DNA of 64,000 bases. It comes from JAXGMV01 sp040768445 (GTDB taxonomy: Bacteria; Chloroflexota; Anaerolineae; Anaerolineales; Anaerolineaceae). The stretch's first letter is position 1, and every line of letters starts with the position of its first letter. Location of the stretch: assembly GCA_040768445.1 (NCBI GenBank), contig JAXGMV010000001.1, positions 2,480,001 through 2,544,000 on the forward strand. The letters run 5' to 3'. The notes below the pieces were generated by a model. That model was not told where the DNA came from and searched no databases. It saw only the letters and a program-made list of their open reading frames with translations. Shown here in pieces: positions 8,340 to 16,501 of the stretch. Made by a program: the position numbers and the translations under genes.

Positions 8340-9542
8340 TTACAGTGTTTGCAAGATTTCTTTGATTCGCGGAAGTGCCCAATCAATGGTTTCTTTATCG
8401 ATGATCAATGGTGGTGCAAACCTGATCACATTGTCATGTGTTTCTTTAGCAAGTATGCCGTTATCTTGTAACGCTTCACAGAACCTGCGAGCACCGCCTG
8501 CTTCAGGTTTAAGTTCAATACCAATGAAAAGCCCTTTACCTCTAACTTCTTTGACGTGTTTGCTTGGAATTTCTGCCAGTTGATCGATGAAATATTCACC
8601 AAGTTTTTCAGAATTCTCAACCAGTTTTTCGTCAACAAGTACAGCTAATGCTTCGCGAGCAACGGCTGCAGCAAGTGGGTTACCTCCAAATGTGGAACCG
8701 TGCTCACCAGGAAGGAATAAATCCATGATTTTTGCATCAGCCAACACGGCTGATACCGGGTAAAAACCTCCAGAGAGGGCTTTACCGATCGTTACAATAT
8801 CAGGCCGGATGCCTTCGTGTTGAAAAGCGAACATCTTGCCAGTTCTTCCAAGACCAGTTTGTATTTCATCGCAAATTAACAGGATATTATTTTCTTTGCA
8901 AAGTGCGGATACTTTCTTTAGATAACCGTCGTGAGGCATGATGATGCCAGCTTCACCCTGGATAGGTTCCAGCATTACGGCTGCTGTGTTAGGGGTAATG
9001 GCCGCTTTGATTGCATCCAGATCATCATAGGGGATAATTTTAATGCCGGGAAGGAAGGGGCCAAAGTTCTCTTTGTAGAATTCAGTAGAGGAGGCAGTGA
9101 CTGCAAGCATTGTGCGCCCATGGAAGTTATTCTCAGCCACAATGATTTCTGCATCATATTTCGGGACGCCTTTGACAGTGTAAGCCCATTTGCGGGCAAG
9201 TTTGACTGCGGTTTCAACAGCTTCAGCACCGCTGTTCATGGGCAGAGATTTTTCAAACCCTGTGATATCTGATAGTTCTTTATAAAATAACCCAAGCTGA
9301 TCATTTCTGAAAGCTCTAGAAGTAAGTGTAACCTTTTTTAATTGCTCAACCATTTTATTTAAAATTCTTGGGTGAACATGACCCTGATTGAGAGCAGAGT
9401 ATGCGCTCAGGCAGTCAAGGTATTTTTTACCTTCCACATCATAAACCCAGACTCCTTCTGCTTTCGACACTACAACATCAAGCGGGTGGTAATTAAACGC
9501 ACCGTATTTTTCTTCAAGATCGATGTAATTTTGTGTTTTCAT
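8340..9542 (-). CDS. rocD: ornithine aminotransferase
   Basis: This PLP enzyme converts ornithine and 2-oxoglutarate to glutamate-semialdehyde and glutamate. It is a class III aminotransferase of 400 residues, the normal length. Features include Asn-Ser-Gly-Ala-Glu-Ala-Val-Glu for phosphate binding, Phe-His-Gly-Arg-Thr, Asp-Glu-Ile-Gln-Thr-Gly-Leu-Gly-Arg-Thr-Gly, and the PLP lysine in Ile-Gly-Lys-Ala-Leu-Ser-Gly-Gly near residue 250. The N-terminal Tyr-Gly-Ala-Phe-Asn-Tyr-His-Pro is characteristic of ornithine rather than acetylornithine aminotransferases. A GAGGGA ribosome site precedes the ATG. It is 4 bases downstream of argF, so ornithine released by a catabolic carbamoyltransferase could be deaminated directly. 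Confidence 0.9.
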   Translation of the reverse strand: MKTQNYIDLEEKYGAFNYHPLDVVVSKAEGVWVYDVEGKKYLDCLSAYSALNQGHVHPRILNKMVEQLKKVTLTSRAFRNDQLGLFYKELSDITGFEKSLPMNSGAEAVETAVKLARKWAYTVKGVPKYDAEIIVAENNFHGRTMLAVTASSTEFYKENFGPFLPGIKIIPYDDLDAIKAAITPNTAAVMLEPIQGEAGIIMPHDGYLKKVSALCKENNILLICDEIQTGLGRTGKMFAFQHEGIRPDIVTIGKALSGGFYPVSAVLADAKIMDLFLPGEHGSTFGGNPLAAAVAREALAVLVDEKLVENSEKLGEYFIDQLAEIPSKHVKEVRGKGLFIGIELKPEAGGARRFCEALQDNGILAKETHDNVIRFAPPLIIDKETIDWALPRIKEILQTL

Positions 9543-9546
9543 ATTT

Positions 9547-10473
9547 TTATTCCCTCACTAGTAGTTTGTAAATGATTGCCTTTTGAGCATGCAGACGGTT
9601 GTGCGCCTGTTGGAATATGACTGAATGCGGCCCATCAGCGACCTCATCAGTTATCTCCTGGCCACGATGCGCTGGGAGACAATGCATCACGATCACCGAT
9701 GATTTTGCTTCATCAACGATCGATTTGTTTACTTGATAGGCTGGAAACACCTTCAAGCGTTTTTCGGTTTCCTCTTCTTGGCCCATACTAACCCAAGTAT
9801 CGGTATAAATCACATCAGCATCCTTAACGGCTGCGTGGGGGTCTGTATGGAATGTCAACGTGCTGCCACTTTCTTTGGCAAACTGTGATGCGTGGCTGAT
9901 AGCGCTTTGATCAACGCCATAGCCATCAGGGCATGCTGCGGTGAAATTTGCGCCTAATTTGGCACACACATCCATGACAGAGACAGCCATATTGTTCCCA
10001 TCACCTAAATACGTTACATTCAAACCTTTGATTTTGCCATAATGTTCGAGCATCGTCAGTACATCTGTCATACCCTGGCAGGGGTGGTTATAGTCACTCA
10101 GACCATTGATAACCGGTACTGAAGAATACTCGGCAAGCTCAAGAATGTGCTTATGTTCAAAAACCCTTGCCATAATGATGTCAACATAACCGGCTAATAC
10201 GCGGGCGACATCTGCAACTGATTCGCGTTTACCAAGGCCAATTTCATTTGGCGACAGATAGAGCGCATCACCGCCAAAATGGCGCATAGCCATATCAAAA
10301 CTCACTCGCGTTCTGAGACTGGCTTTTTGAAAAATCATCGCCATGACTTTATTCTTAAGAACGGGGGCATTACCGCCATTGAAAAATTCTTTCTTTAATT
10401 CAATGGCTAAATCTAACATTTCTTGTAATTCTGTACTGGAAAAATCAGCAATATCAAGAAAGTCTTTTTTCAT
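9547..10473 (-). CDS. argF: ornithine carbamoyltransferase
   Basis: This enzyme interconverts ornithine plus carbamoyl phosphate with citrulline. The carbamoyl-phosphate loop appears as Lys-Ala-Ser-Leu-Arg-Thr-Arg (a Leu variant of the usual Ser-Thr-Arg-Thr-Arg). The His-Pro-Cys-Gln and the ornithine-site His-Cys-Leu-Pro-Ala-His-Arg-Gly are intact. It is 308 residues, the usual size. A GGAGAG ribosome site precedes the ATG, and a 143-base gap upstream separates it from the SDR gene and probably holds the promoter. Adjacency to rocD and the lack of other arg genes nearby fit a catabolic as well as a biosynthetic role. Confidence 0.92.
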   Translation of the reverse strand: MKKDFLDIADFSSTELQEMLDLAIELKKEFFNGGNAPVLKNKVMAMIFQKASLRTRVSFDMAMRHFGGDALYLSPNEIGLGKRESVADVARVLAGYVDIIMARVFEHKHILELAEYSSVPVINGLSDYNHPCQGMTDVLTMLEHYGKIKGLNVTYLGDGNNMAVSVMDVCAKLGANFTAACPDGYGVDQSAISHASQFAKESGSTLTFHTDPHAAVKDADVIYTDTWVSMGQEEETEKRLKVFPAYQVNKSIVDEAKSSVIVMHCLPAHRGQEITDEVADGPHSVIFQQAHNRLHAQKAIIYKLLVRE

Positions 10474-10616
10474 ACGCTCTCCAAATTTTTGATATATGAA
10501 TTAATAGAAGTTATGTTTGAGAGTATAACATATGAAGCATTGATGCTTTAGTTAATATGATCATGAGAATTACAAATATTACTCACATTATCTCCCCCCA
10601 AACCAGGTAAATGAGC

Positions 10617-11447
10617 CTAATAAATATTGAGTTTTTTCCTGGCCCGCGCAACCAGAAAATCCATTAAGTGGTGTGTTAATGGTCCTAATGCGTTACTGAG
10701 ATGATAGAATAATTTTGTTTCACTACCAACCAATATCAGGTAATCCTTTCGAAGTACGCCTTTAATAATCTCCAACGCAACAAATTCAGGTGAAACAATA
10801 TGCGAGATTCCATTAACTTCCTTGGTAATAGCTGGTTTGAGACTATTTTCATATTCCAATTGGGGCGTTTGGGTATCAGGCGGGAATACCAATGAGACAT
10901 CGATCTTATCATTTTTCAATTCAAGCCGAAGCGAGTCGGTAAACCCTTTGACTGCAAACTTTGAAGCTGAATAGGCTGTATACCCATATAATCCCAAAAA
11001 ACCTGCAACAGATGAGCAGTTGATAATATGGCCGTTTGCTCTTTTTTGCATGTAAGGGTAGGTGACTATTGTGGGGTAGATAGTTCCAAGTAAATTAGTG
11101 TGGATTGTTGAGGAGAAAATATCAGCTGTGAGATTGTTAAATTCTCCGGGATGAGCGATGCCTGCAAAGTTAAATAGGTAACCCGGTGCCCCATGAGTGT
11201 TTAAATAGGAGCCTAAATGGTCTTGTACGTCCTGATAATTACCTACATCGATTGATAAAAAGTCTACAAAACCGTTTGGTGCTGGTTGACGCTGTTTGAG
11301 TTTTTTTGCAGCAACCTCAAGTTTATCAATATCTCTGGCAATTAGACAAACTGATTGGCCTGACTCAACAAATGAACGGGCTAGCTCAAAACCAATTCCA
11401 CTTGAACCGCCCGTGATTATTGCATACCCTTTTGTCAAATGATGCAA
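10617..11447 (-). CDS. short-chain dehydrogenase/reductase, 3-ketosphinganine-reductase-like
   Basis: This is a classical SDR of 276 residues. It has the NAD(P) motif Thr-Gly-Gly-Ser-Ser-Gly-Ile-Gly near residues 12-19, an Asn-Phe-Ala-Gly motif, and the catalytic Ser (Asn-Cys-Ser-Ser-Val-Ala-Gly) with Tyr-Ser-Ala-Ser-Lys. The Arg after the second strand suggests NADPH preference. The C-terminus has a hydrophobic segment followed by Arg-Lys-Lys, giving a resemblance to 3-ketodihydrosphingosine reductases that associate with membranes; this is tentative. It starts with TTG behind an AGGAG site. Its stop is 143 bases from argF. A zinc-ribbon gene lies immediately upstream on the same strand. Confidence 0.75.
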   Translation of the reverse strand: MHHLTKGYAIITGGSSGIGFELARSFVESGQSVCLIARDIDKLEVAAKKLKQRQPAPNGFVDFLSIDVGNYQDVQDHLGSYLNTHGAPGYLFNFAGIAHPGEFNNLTADIFSSTIHTNLLGTIYPTIVTYPYMQKRANGHIINCSSVAGFLGLYGYTAYSASKFAVKGFTDSLRLELKNDKIDVSLVFPPDTQTPQLEYENSLKPAITKEVNGISHIVSPEFVALEIIKGVLRKDYLILVGSETKLFYHLSNALGPLTHHLMDFLVARARKKLNIY

Positions 11448-11477
11448 TGAAACACTCCTGAGTATAGCTGATGATTA

Positions 11478-11699
11478 TTAATGGCAAGACGAACAGGTTC
11501 CACCGCTGCAGCCACTGCAACTTGATTTTGCAGAAGCAACAATTTTTCCATTTGAATGTGCGTTGCACAGCGATAACGCTCGTTCAGTATTCATGCTTTG
11601 GCAATACTGGCAGGTGGAGGGTGTGTTGGACTCTGAAAAAGATTTTCGCACCTCAAATATTTTTCCACAGTCTTTGCAATGATATTCATAGATTGGCAT
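11478..11699 (-). CDS. FmdB-type zinc ribbon protein
   Basis: The protein is small (about 73 residues) and begins Met-Pro-Ile-Tyr-Glu-Tyr-His-Cys. A Cys-x2-Cys pair and a second Cys-x2-Cys pair about 22 residues later form a zinc ribbon of the FmdB regulatory family. The C-terminal tail is Ser/Gly/Cys-rich (Cys-Ser-Gly-Cys-Ser-Gly-Gly-Thr-Cys-Ser-Ser-Cys-His) and could bind further metal. A GAGGTG ribosome site selects the ATG at 11699; the frame extends slightly further upstream but without one. Family members are often described as putative regulators, but their targets are unknown. Confidence 0.8.
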   Translation of the reverse strand: MPIYEYHCKDCGKIFEVRKSFSESNTPSTCQYCQSMNTERALSLCNAHSNGKIVASAKSSCSGCSGGTCSSCH

Positions 11700-11802
11700 A
11701 ATACACCTCAAAAATTGATATCGAAATTTTACCTCTTTTTTTCATAGAATTTTGAATGTAAATCTTTAACAAAAATTATGTAATTTGATTAGGTTAAATC
11801 AC

Positions 11803-11831
11803 TTGAAATAAGAATACAAGTCTTGTATGAT
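11803..11831 (+). promoter_or_regulatory. sigma70-type promoter of the phn operon with embedded palindromic operator
   Basis: TTGAAA (11803-11808) and TATGAT (11826-11831) are separated by exactly 17 bases. Inside this spacer, and running into the -10 box, is the perfect 15-base palindrome ATACAAGTCTTGTAT (11814-11828). A repressor bound there would block RNA polymerase. The GGAGGAG ribosome site of phnD follows at about 11877-11883. Confidence 0.65.
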
Positions 11832-11891
11832 TAACCTTGATAAGTTTGCTTTGTTTGGTAAACAAATTAATCTAAACGGAGGAGTATCTTT

Positions 11892-12794
11892 ATGAATAAA
11901 AGAATTTTGTATTTAGCACTAATAGTTCTTGTCGTTGGTTCCATGATGCTTGGCGCATGCAAACCAAAAGCTCCTGAACTAGGAACTGAAGAAAACCCAA
12001 TCATTTGGGCTGTTGTTCCATCAGGTGAAACTGAACGTGTGGTTGCTGGCTTTGAACAGGTTTCAAAAATATTATTTGATGAAACCGGTCTTGTAGTAAA
12101 GCCACTTGTGGCTACTGAATATGCTGGCGTTATTGAAGCTCTAGCAAGTGATCCGCCAAAAGCACACATGGCATCACTGGCAACGTTTGCGTACATTCTT
12201 GCAGCCGAAAAAGGTGTCGCCCAGGCTGAACTTGTAGCAGAGCGGTTTGGCAGCGCCGTCTACAACGGGCAGATTTTTACCCGCAAAGACAGCGGTTTGA
12301 ACACAATTGCTGATCTCAAGGGAAAGTCATTCTGCCGCCCTGACCCACTAAGCACCAGCGGCTGGATAATCCCAAGCATTACGCTGAAAGCGGCAGGGAT
12401 TAACCCGGATACCGACCTGACGATTGTGGATGCAGGTTCTCATGATGCAGCAGTTGCAGGTGTTTACAATGGCGATTGCGATGCCGGATCATCCTACATT
12501 GATGCACGCACCCGTGTGGAAGCCGATTTCCCGGATGTGATGGATGTTATCCAGGTGATTGAAGTTTCTGTAGATATCCCCAATGATGGAGTTCAGTACC
12601 ATCCCACTTTCCCGAAGGAAATGCGGGAGAAGATTAATGCATCTCTAATTGCGATGGGGTCAAATGAAGCCGGTGCTGCTGCGTTGACAGAAGCTTACCA
12701 GTGGGATGCACTTGCTGCGCACGATGATACATTCTACGATCCATTCAGACAGATCCTGGACGCTGCAGGTATTAACGTACAAGATCTTCAGTAA
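11892..12794 (+). CDS. phnD: phosphonate/phosphite-type ABC transporter substrate-binding lipoprotein
   Basis: This is an extracytoplasmic binding protein that delivers substrate to the PhnCE transporter. The N-terminus is a lipoprotein signal: basic Lys-Arg, a hydrophobic stretch, then the lipobox Leu-Gly-Ala-Cys with Cys near residue 23. The mature part follows the PhnD fold, with Val-Val-Pro-Ser-Gly-Glu-Thr-Glu-Arg, an Asp-Leu-Lys-Gly-Lys-Ser-Phe motif, and a Ser-Thr-Ser-Gly motif typical of phosphonate-binding loops. It is 300 residues. A hairpin follows immediately, then phnC. No C-P lyase (phnG-M) or other phosphonate-degrading genes are present, so the ligand could be phosphonate, phosphite, phosphate or something else. 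Confidence 0.85.
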   Translation: MNKRILYLALIVLVVGSMMLGACKPKAPELGTEENPIIWAVVPSGETERVVAGFEQVSKILFDETGLVVKPLVATEYAGVIEALASDPPKAHMASLATFAYILAAEKGVAQAELVAERFGSAVYNGQIFTRKDSGLNTIADLKGKSFCRPDPLSTSGWIIPSITLKAAGINPDTDLTIVDAGSHDAAVAGVYNGDCDAGSSYIDARTRVEADFPDVMDVIQVIEVSVDIPNDGVQYHPTFPKEMREKINASLIAMGSNEAGAAALTEAYQWDALAAHDDTFYDPFRQILDAAGINVQDLQ

Positions 12795-12807
12795 ATAAAT
12801 ATTAAGC

Positions 12808-12841
12808 AAATTGAGGGATAGGTTATCCTATCCCTCAATTT
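12808..12841 (+). terminator. intercistronic stem-loop between phnD and phnC
   Basis: AAATTGAGGGATAGG (12808-12822) and its exact complement CCTATCCCTCAATTT (12827-12841) form a 15-base perfect stem with a 4-base loop. The terminal T-run is short, so it probably acts as a partial terminator or an mRNA-end stabiliser. Either would give more binding protein than transporter. Confidence 0.7.
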
Positions 12842-12887
12842 ATTTAATAGTACAATTTTATTGTTGGCTTATACTGGAGGAAAACTT

Positions 12888-13688
12888 ATGCTAGAAATCC
12901 GGAATTTAACCAAGGTTTACAATGATGGAACCGTAGCGTTGAAGAATGTCAGTTTTAGCGTCCCTGATGGCGAATTCATGGTTATTATTGGATTAAGTGG
13001 GTCTGGAAAATCAACCCTTTTAAGATGTATTAACCGGTTGATAGACCCTACTGAGGGAGAAATAATCTGGAACGGCGTTGATTTAGCGAAATTGCAAGGC
13101 GAAGAGTTACGTAAAGCCAGAAGACATATTGGCATGGTATTTCAGCAATTCAACCTGGTAAAACGCTCAAATGTGATGACGAACGTACTGACTGGACGCT
13201 TGGGATACACACCAACCTGGAACAGCCTTGTGCATAATTTTTCTTCAAGTGACAAAGAAAAAGCTAAAGCTGCGCTTGAGAGAATGGGAATAGCTGACCA
13301 GGCTATGAAAAGGGCTGATGAATTGAGTGGTGGTCAACAACAGCGGGTAGGTGTTGCACGGGCATTAATGCAGGACCCAGAATTAATACTGGCAGATGAG
13401 CCAGTAGCAAGCCTTGATCCTGTTCTTGCGCACTCAATTCTTCAACACCTTGAAAGATTGAACCGTGAAGATGAAATGACAATATTGTGCAGTTTGCATT
13501 ATCTCGATCTTGTGCAAAGATACAGTACAAGCGTTATAGGTCTAAGACAAGGTGAAATTGTATACAGAGGCACAAAAAAAGAAGTATTAAAAATGACAGA
13601 TGAAGAGTTTAAAGATATCTATGGTGAAGAAGCTGAGCGAATGGGTGGTGGACTTGAAGGCGTTTTAGTAGATGGGAGTGATCAATGA
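12888..13688 (+). CDS. phnC: phosphonate ABC transporter ATP-binding protein
   Basis: This is the ATPase of the importer. It has the Walker A motif Gly-Leu-Ser-Gly-Ser-Gly-Lys-Ser (one residue off the common Pro-Ser-Gly-Ala), a Q-loop Phe-Gln-Gln-Phe-Asn-Leu-Val, the signature Leu-Ser-Gly-Gly-Gln-Gln-Gln-Arg-Val, and Walker B Leu-Ile-Leu-Ala-Asp-Glu-Pro-Val-Ala-Ser-Leu-Asp-Pro. The Phe-Asn-Leu-Val and Val-Ala-Ser-Leu-Asp-Pro wording is typical of PhnC. The ATG at 12888 is chosen because a GGAGG lies at 12876-12880; the open frame extends slightly upstream. It overlaps the permease start by 4 bases. The C-terminal Met-Gly-Gly-Gly-Leu tail is slightly longer than usual. Confidence 0.9.
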   Translation: MLEIRNLTKVYNDGTVALKNVSFSVPDGEFMVIIGLSGSGKSTLLRCINRLIDPTEGEIIWNGVDLAKLQGEELRKARRHIGMVFQQFNLVKRSNVMTNVLTGRLGYTPTWNSLVHNFSSSDKEKAKAALERMGIADQAMKRADELSGGQQQRVGVARALMQDPELILADEPVASLDPVLAHSILQHLERLNREDEMTILCSLHYLDLVQRYSTSVIGLRQGEIVYRGTKKEVLKMTDEEFKDIYGEEAERMGGGLEGVLVDGSDQ

Positions 13689-15223
13689 GTATTAACCTCG
13701 CTAGAAAAGTAACTAAAAGAACAGAAGATGAAGACATAAAACCACCGTTTGTATCGCCGGTATTGTGCGCGATCGCTTCCCTGATTTTACCGGGTGCAGG
13801 TCATATACTGGCCAGATCATTCAGAGCAGGGTTAATTATTCTCGGTTCATTTTTATCATTTGTTGGCTTGCTGGTTTGGCGAGTAAACCTGGCAGCCGCA
13901 TTGGGTGCACAGCCGGAAACAGTCTTGGGCGTGTTTGCAAAGTCATTTAGACTTCAACCGCTACTTGTTGTCATATCAATTTCACTTGTTATTTTCTATA
14001 TTTGGGTTGCTATCGATGCCTATTTAGCAGCAAAATCCTATCGGCATTCTTCAATTGCACTATTTGCTGTCATTATTTTCGTATTTTTTATATTAGGCTG
14101 GCAAATAGGTGAGATAAACGTATTTAGAATGGTCAGCCAGGCAAGCGATGCCGGACCCGCACTTATGAAGGTTATTTGGCCGTGGGAACGGGCAATATCT
14201 TATCCTGAAGTTACAACGATTAAAAAAGTGATCGTTGAGAGTCCCTGTTCAAACACAGCTCCTGTTTATGAAACCCCGGAATCTGATGAACCTTATTTGA
14301 TGGTATCACCAACTTGCGGCGAACCGAGTGAATCACTGGGTGCAGTGGGCACAACGCTAACTTTTGAAGGCTATAACTTTGAGCCCGGAAAAATCGTGGA
14401 TATTTGGTGGCGAGATCCTATAAATAATGAATTTCGGCAGAGACAGGGAGGAGAGTATATCGCACCCATGCCAGACGAGAATGGGCATTTTTCGATAGAA
14501 ATTATTTGGCCTTACAGACTGCTCTCACCTCAGCTTGCAGGAAAAGTTACTGAATGGGAAATACAGGCACGGCAAGTTACCAGCCTTGGTAAAGCAGTAC
14601 CAAGCCAGGAATTGAAACTTGCTATTGAAAAAATTATTGAAACGATTTTTATTGGGATGATGGCTACTTTATTCGGCATCATCCTTGCACTGCCATTCAG
14701 TTTCCTTGCTGCGCGAAATCTGATGTCAGGATCAAAAATTGGACTGGTATTTTATTACCTTACCAGAACATTGATGAACATTATCCGTTCTATTGAGCCA
14801 CTTATTTGGGCGATCATTGCGGTGATTGTTGTTGGGCTTGGACCATTCGCCGGTATTCTCGCGCTCACTTTACATTCTATAGCTGCACTGGCGAAATTAT
14901 ACTCTGAAGCGATAGAGTCTATTGACGCCGGGCCAATCGAGGCGATTCAAGCTACCGGTGCGAATTGGTACCAGGTGGTAATGTATGCAGTCGTACCGCA
15001 AGTGATTCCGCCATTTGTTTCATTTACCATCTACAGATGGGATATCAATATTCGCATGTCAACTATTATTGGATTCGTAGGCGGCGGCGGTATTGGATTC
15101 CTGCTATCACAGTGGATTAGACTGCTGGATTATCGTGCTGCAGGAATTGCCGTCTGGTTTATTGCCATAACAGTGGCTATCCTGGATTATGTGAGTGCTG
15201 AAATTCGCGCAAAATTCGTGTAG
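13685..15223 (+). CDS. phnE: PhnE-type permease with large N-terminal membrane and extracytoplasmic extension
   Basis: The last ~195 residues are a PhnE permease. Membrane helices surround an EAA loop (Tyr-Ser-Glu-Ala-Ile-Glu, then Gly-Ala-Asn-Trp-Tyr-Gln-Val-Val), and Phe-Val-Gly-Gly-Gly-Gly-Ile-Gly ends the fold. PhnE proteins are usually 260-290 residues, but this one is 512. The extra N-terminal part has about four hydrophobic helices (roughly residues 25-140). It is followed by a polar region (about 165-310) with two cysteines and an Ig/IPT-like beta-rich segment (Gly-Thr-Thr-Leu-Thr-Phe-Glu-Gly-Tyr-Asn-Phe). That region probably faces outside, perhaps docking PhnD. The start overlaps phnC by 4 bases. 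Homology of the extension is not recognised. Confidence 0.8.
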   Translation: MSINLARKVTKRTEDEDIKPPFVSPVLCAIASLILPGAGHILARSFRAGLIILGSFLSFVGLLVWRVNLAAALGAQPETVLGVFAKSFRLQPLLVVISISLVIFYIWVAIDAYLAAKSYRHSSIALFAVIIFVFFILGWQIGEINVFRMVSQASDAGPALMKVIWPWERAISYPEVTTIKKVIVESPCSNTAPVYETPESDEPYLMVSPTCGEPSESLGAVGTTLTFEGYNFEPGKIVDIWWRDPINNEFRQRQGGEYIAPMPDENGHFSIEIIWPYRLLSPQLAGKVTEWEIQARQVTSLGKAVPSQELKLAIEKIIETIFIGMMATLFGIILALPFSFLAARNLMSGSKIGLVFYYLTRTLMNIIRSIEPLIWAIIAVIVVGLGPFAGILALTLHSIAALAKLYSEAIESIDAGPIEAIQATGANWYQVVMYAVVPQVIPPFVSFTIYRWDINIRMSTIIGFVGGGGIGFLLSQWIRLLDYRAAGIAVWFIAITVAILDYVSAEIRAKFV

Positions 15224-15244
15224 CTTATAAAATGTTAGAAATAC

Positions 15245-15282
15245 AGACCAGCTGTGTAGAATAACAGTTGGTCTAATTATTT
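15245..15282 (+). terminator. stem-loop after phnE, weak terminator
   Basis: AGACCAGCTGT (15245-15255) pairs with ACAGTTGGTCT (15264-15274), with one G-T wobble and an 8-base loop. It is followed by AATTATTTAAT rather than a clean T-run. It lies between the convergent phnE and radical SAM genes and may terminate the phn transcript weakly. Confidence 0.5.
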
Positions 15283-16498
15283 AATATACAAATTCACGCA
15301 CATCATACCGGCTGATATGTGGTGTTCCATTTTCTTTGAATATCAAATTTTGCTCAATCAAATCTTGTTGTTTAACAATTTCTTGGAGCGAAAGTGGTTC
15401 AAGGGAATTGTCATAAGCTCTTTTGAGGTAATCAATTTCCTCAAATTCAACCAGCTCAGAAAAATAAAGAATATCATCAAGATCCAATGGCATTTCGTTT
15501 AATACTTTGATCGTTTCACTAACATGTTGATGCGAATAAGGTTTTCCACCAGCACCAAGCAGGACAATAACACCAACTGCGATACCCGCCTCTTTTATAT
15601 GTTTCACAGTAGTCAAAGCACTTCTTGCGTTGCCCGGCTTGTGCAAGTAATTCAATAAATCATCACTACCGCTTTCTAACCCAATATAAATCCTTTTGAG
15701 ACCAAGTTTAGATAAATTCCTGTAGTCATCAACCGTCTTCTTTTCACCAGCAAAACCGTCAAGAAATGCGTAAATGCCGCCTAATTCTTCAACATTAAAA
15801 TTATCATTAACAATTTCTAAAAGTTGTACAAGATGTGCTATTGGAATGACAAGGGCATTAGCGCCACCGAGAAAAATTGTCCTTCTTAATGAAAGTCCCT
15901 CACCTAAAAATGCTTTGACTTCAAGCACATGTTCTGTAAATTCTAGAAGAGATTTTATTTTGAATTTTTGATCTTTATAGAATGTGCAAAAAGTACAGCT
16001 GTTGAATGAACACCCCTCTGTGGCTTGTAGTAATACAGCCATGTATTGGTCTGGGGGTAAGATGCCTACTGGCTTGTATACAGTGTGAAAATGTGCAATG
16101 TCTGTTTCTCTTGCCTGGGCGTCATAGGTTTTTATCTTCAAAAGGGTTTGATAGATTTGACGAAAGTTTAGCTTTTGCTGTTCATCTGATGCTAATAAAA
16201 ACTCTAATCTTGCAATGCATGTAGCTAGTATCTCCCTTGTCTGCATGAGCAGGTCAACTGTTTCAGTATTCGGTAACCATTTTCTGTGCCGATTATTTTT
16301 TTCATCAATCCACTTCGCGATAATTTTTCCATCAAGTCCTTGCCGATAAGAAATATTGTTCTGCATAGCAGTCCATAAACGGCCAACCAGGTCAAAACTA
16401 TACACATTTGACCCAGTATTAGTGGATTGCGTAATTATCAAACAATTATGCTTTAGGGTGATGTATAAGGACTTATCTATCTGGATTATGTCTGTCAT
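15281..16498 (-). CDS. radical SAM protein with CX4CX2C cluster motif
   Basis: This is a 405-residue SAM radical enzyme. The cluster motif is Cys-Ser-Phe-Asn-Ser-Cys-Thr-Phe-Cys near residue 160. The spacing is CX4CX2C rather than the classic CX3CX2C, a variant seen in COG1032-like radical SAM proteins. After it come a Phe-Leu-Gly-Gly-Ala-Asn motif (the GGE-like strand) and Arg-Ile-Tyr-Ile-Gly-Leu-Glu-Ser-Gly, both typical of the TIM barrel. The N-terminal 150 residues show no clear domain; there is no B12 motif. The substrate is unknown. It lies 3 bases downstream of the patatin gene, so the two are probably co-transcribed. Confidence 0.8.
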   Translation of the reverse strand: MTDIIQIDKSLYITLKHNCLIITQSTNTGSNVYSFDLVGRLWTAMQNNISYRQGLDGKIIAKWIDEKNNRHRKWLPNTETVDLLMQTREILATCIARLEFLLASDEQQKLNFRQIYQTLLKIKTYDAQARETDIAHFHTVYKPVGILPPDQYMAVLLQATEGCSFNSCTFCTFYKDQKFKIKSLLEFTEHVLEVKAFLGEGLSLRRTIFLGGANALVIPIAHLVQLLEIVNDNFNVEELGGIYAFLDGFAGEKKTVDDYRNLSKLGLKRIYIGLESGSDDLLNYLHKPGNARSALTTVKHIKEAGIAVGVIVLLGAGGKPYSHQHVSETIKVLNEMPLDLDDILYFSELVEFEEIDYLKRAYDNSLEPLSLQEIVKQQDLIEQNLIFKENGTPHISRYDVREFVY

Positions 16499-16501
16499 GT
16501 G

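Noticed and set aside
8931..9272. 113-codon open frame antisense to rocD
   Set aside because: rocD has all class III aminotransferase motifs here; the antisense frame is unlikely to be coding.
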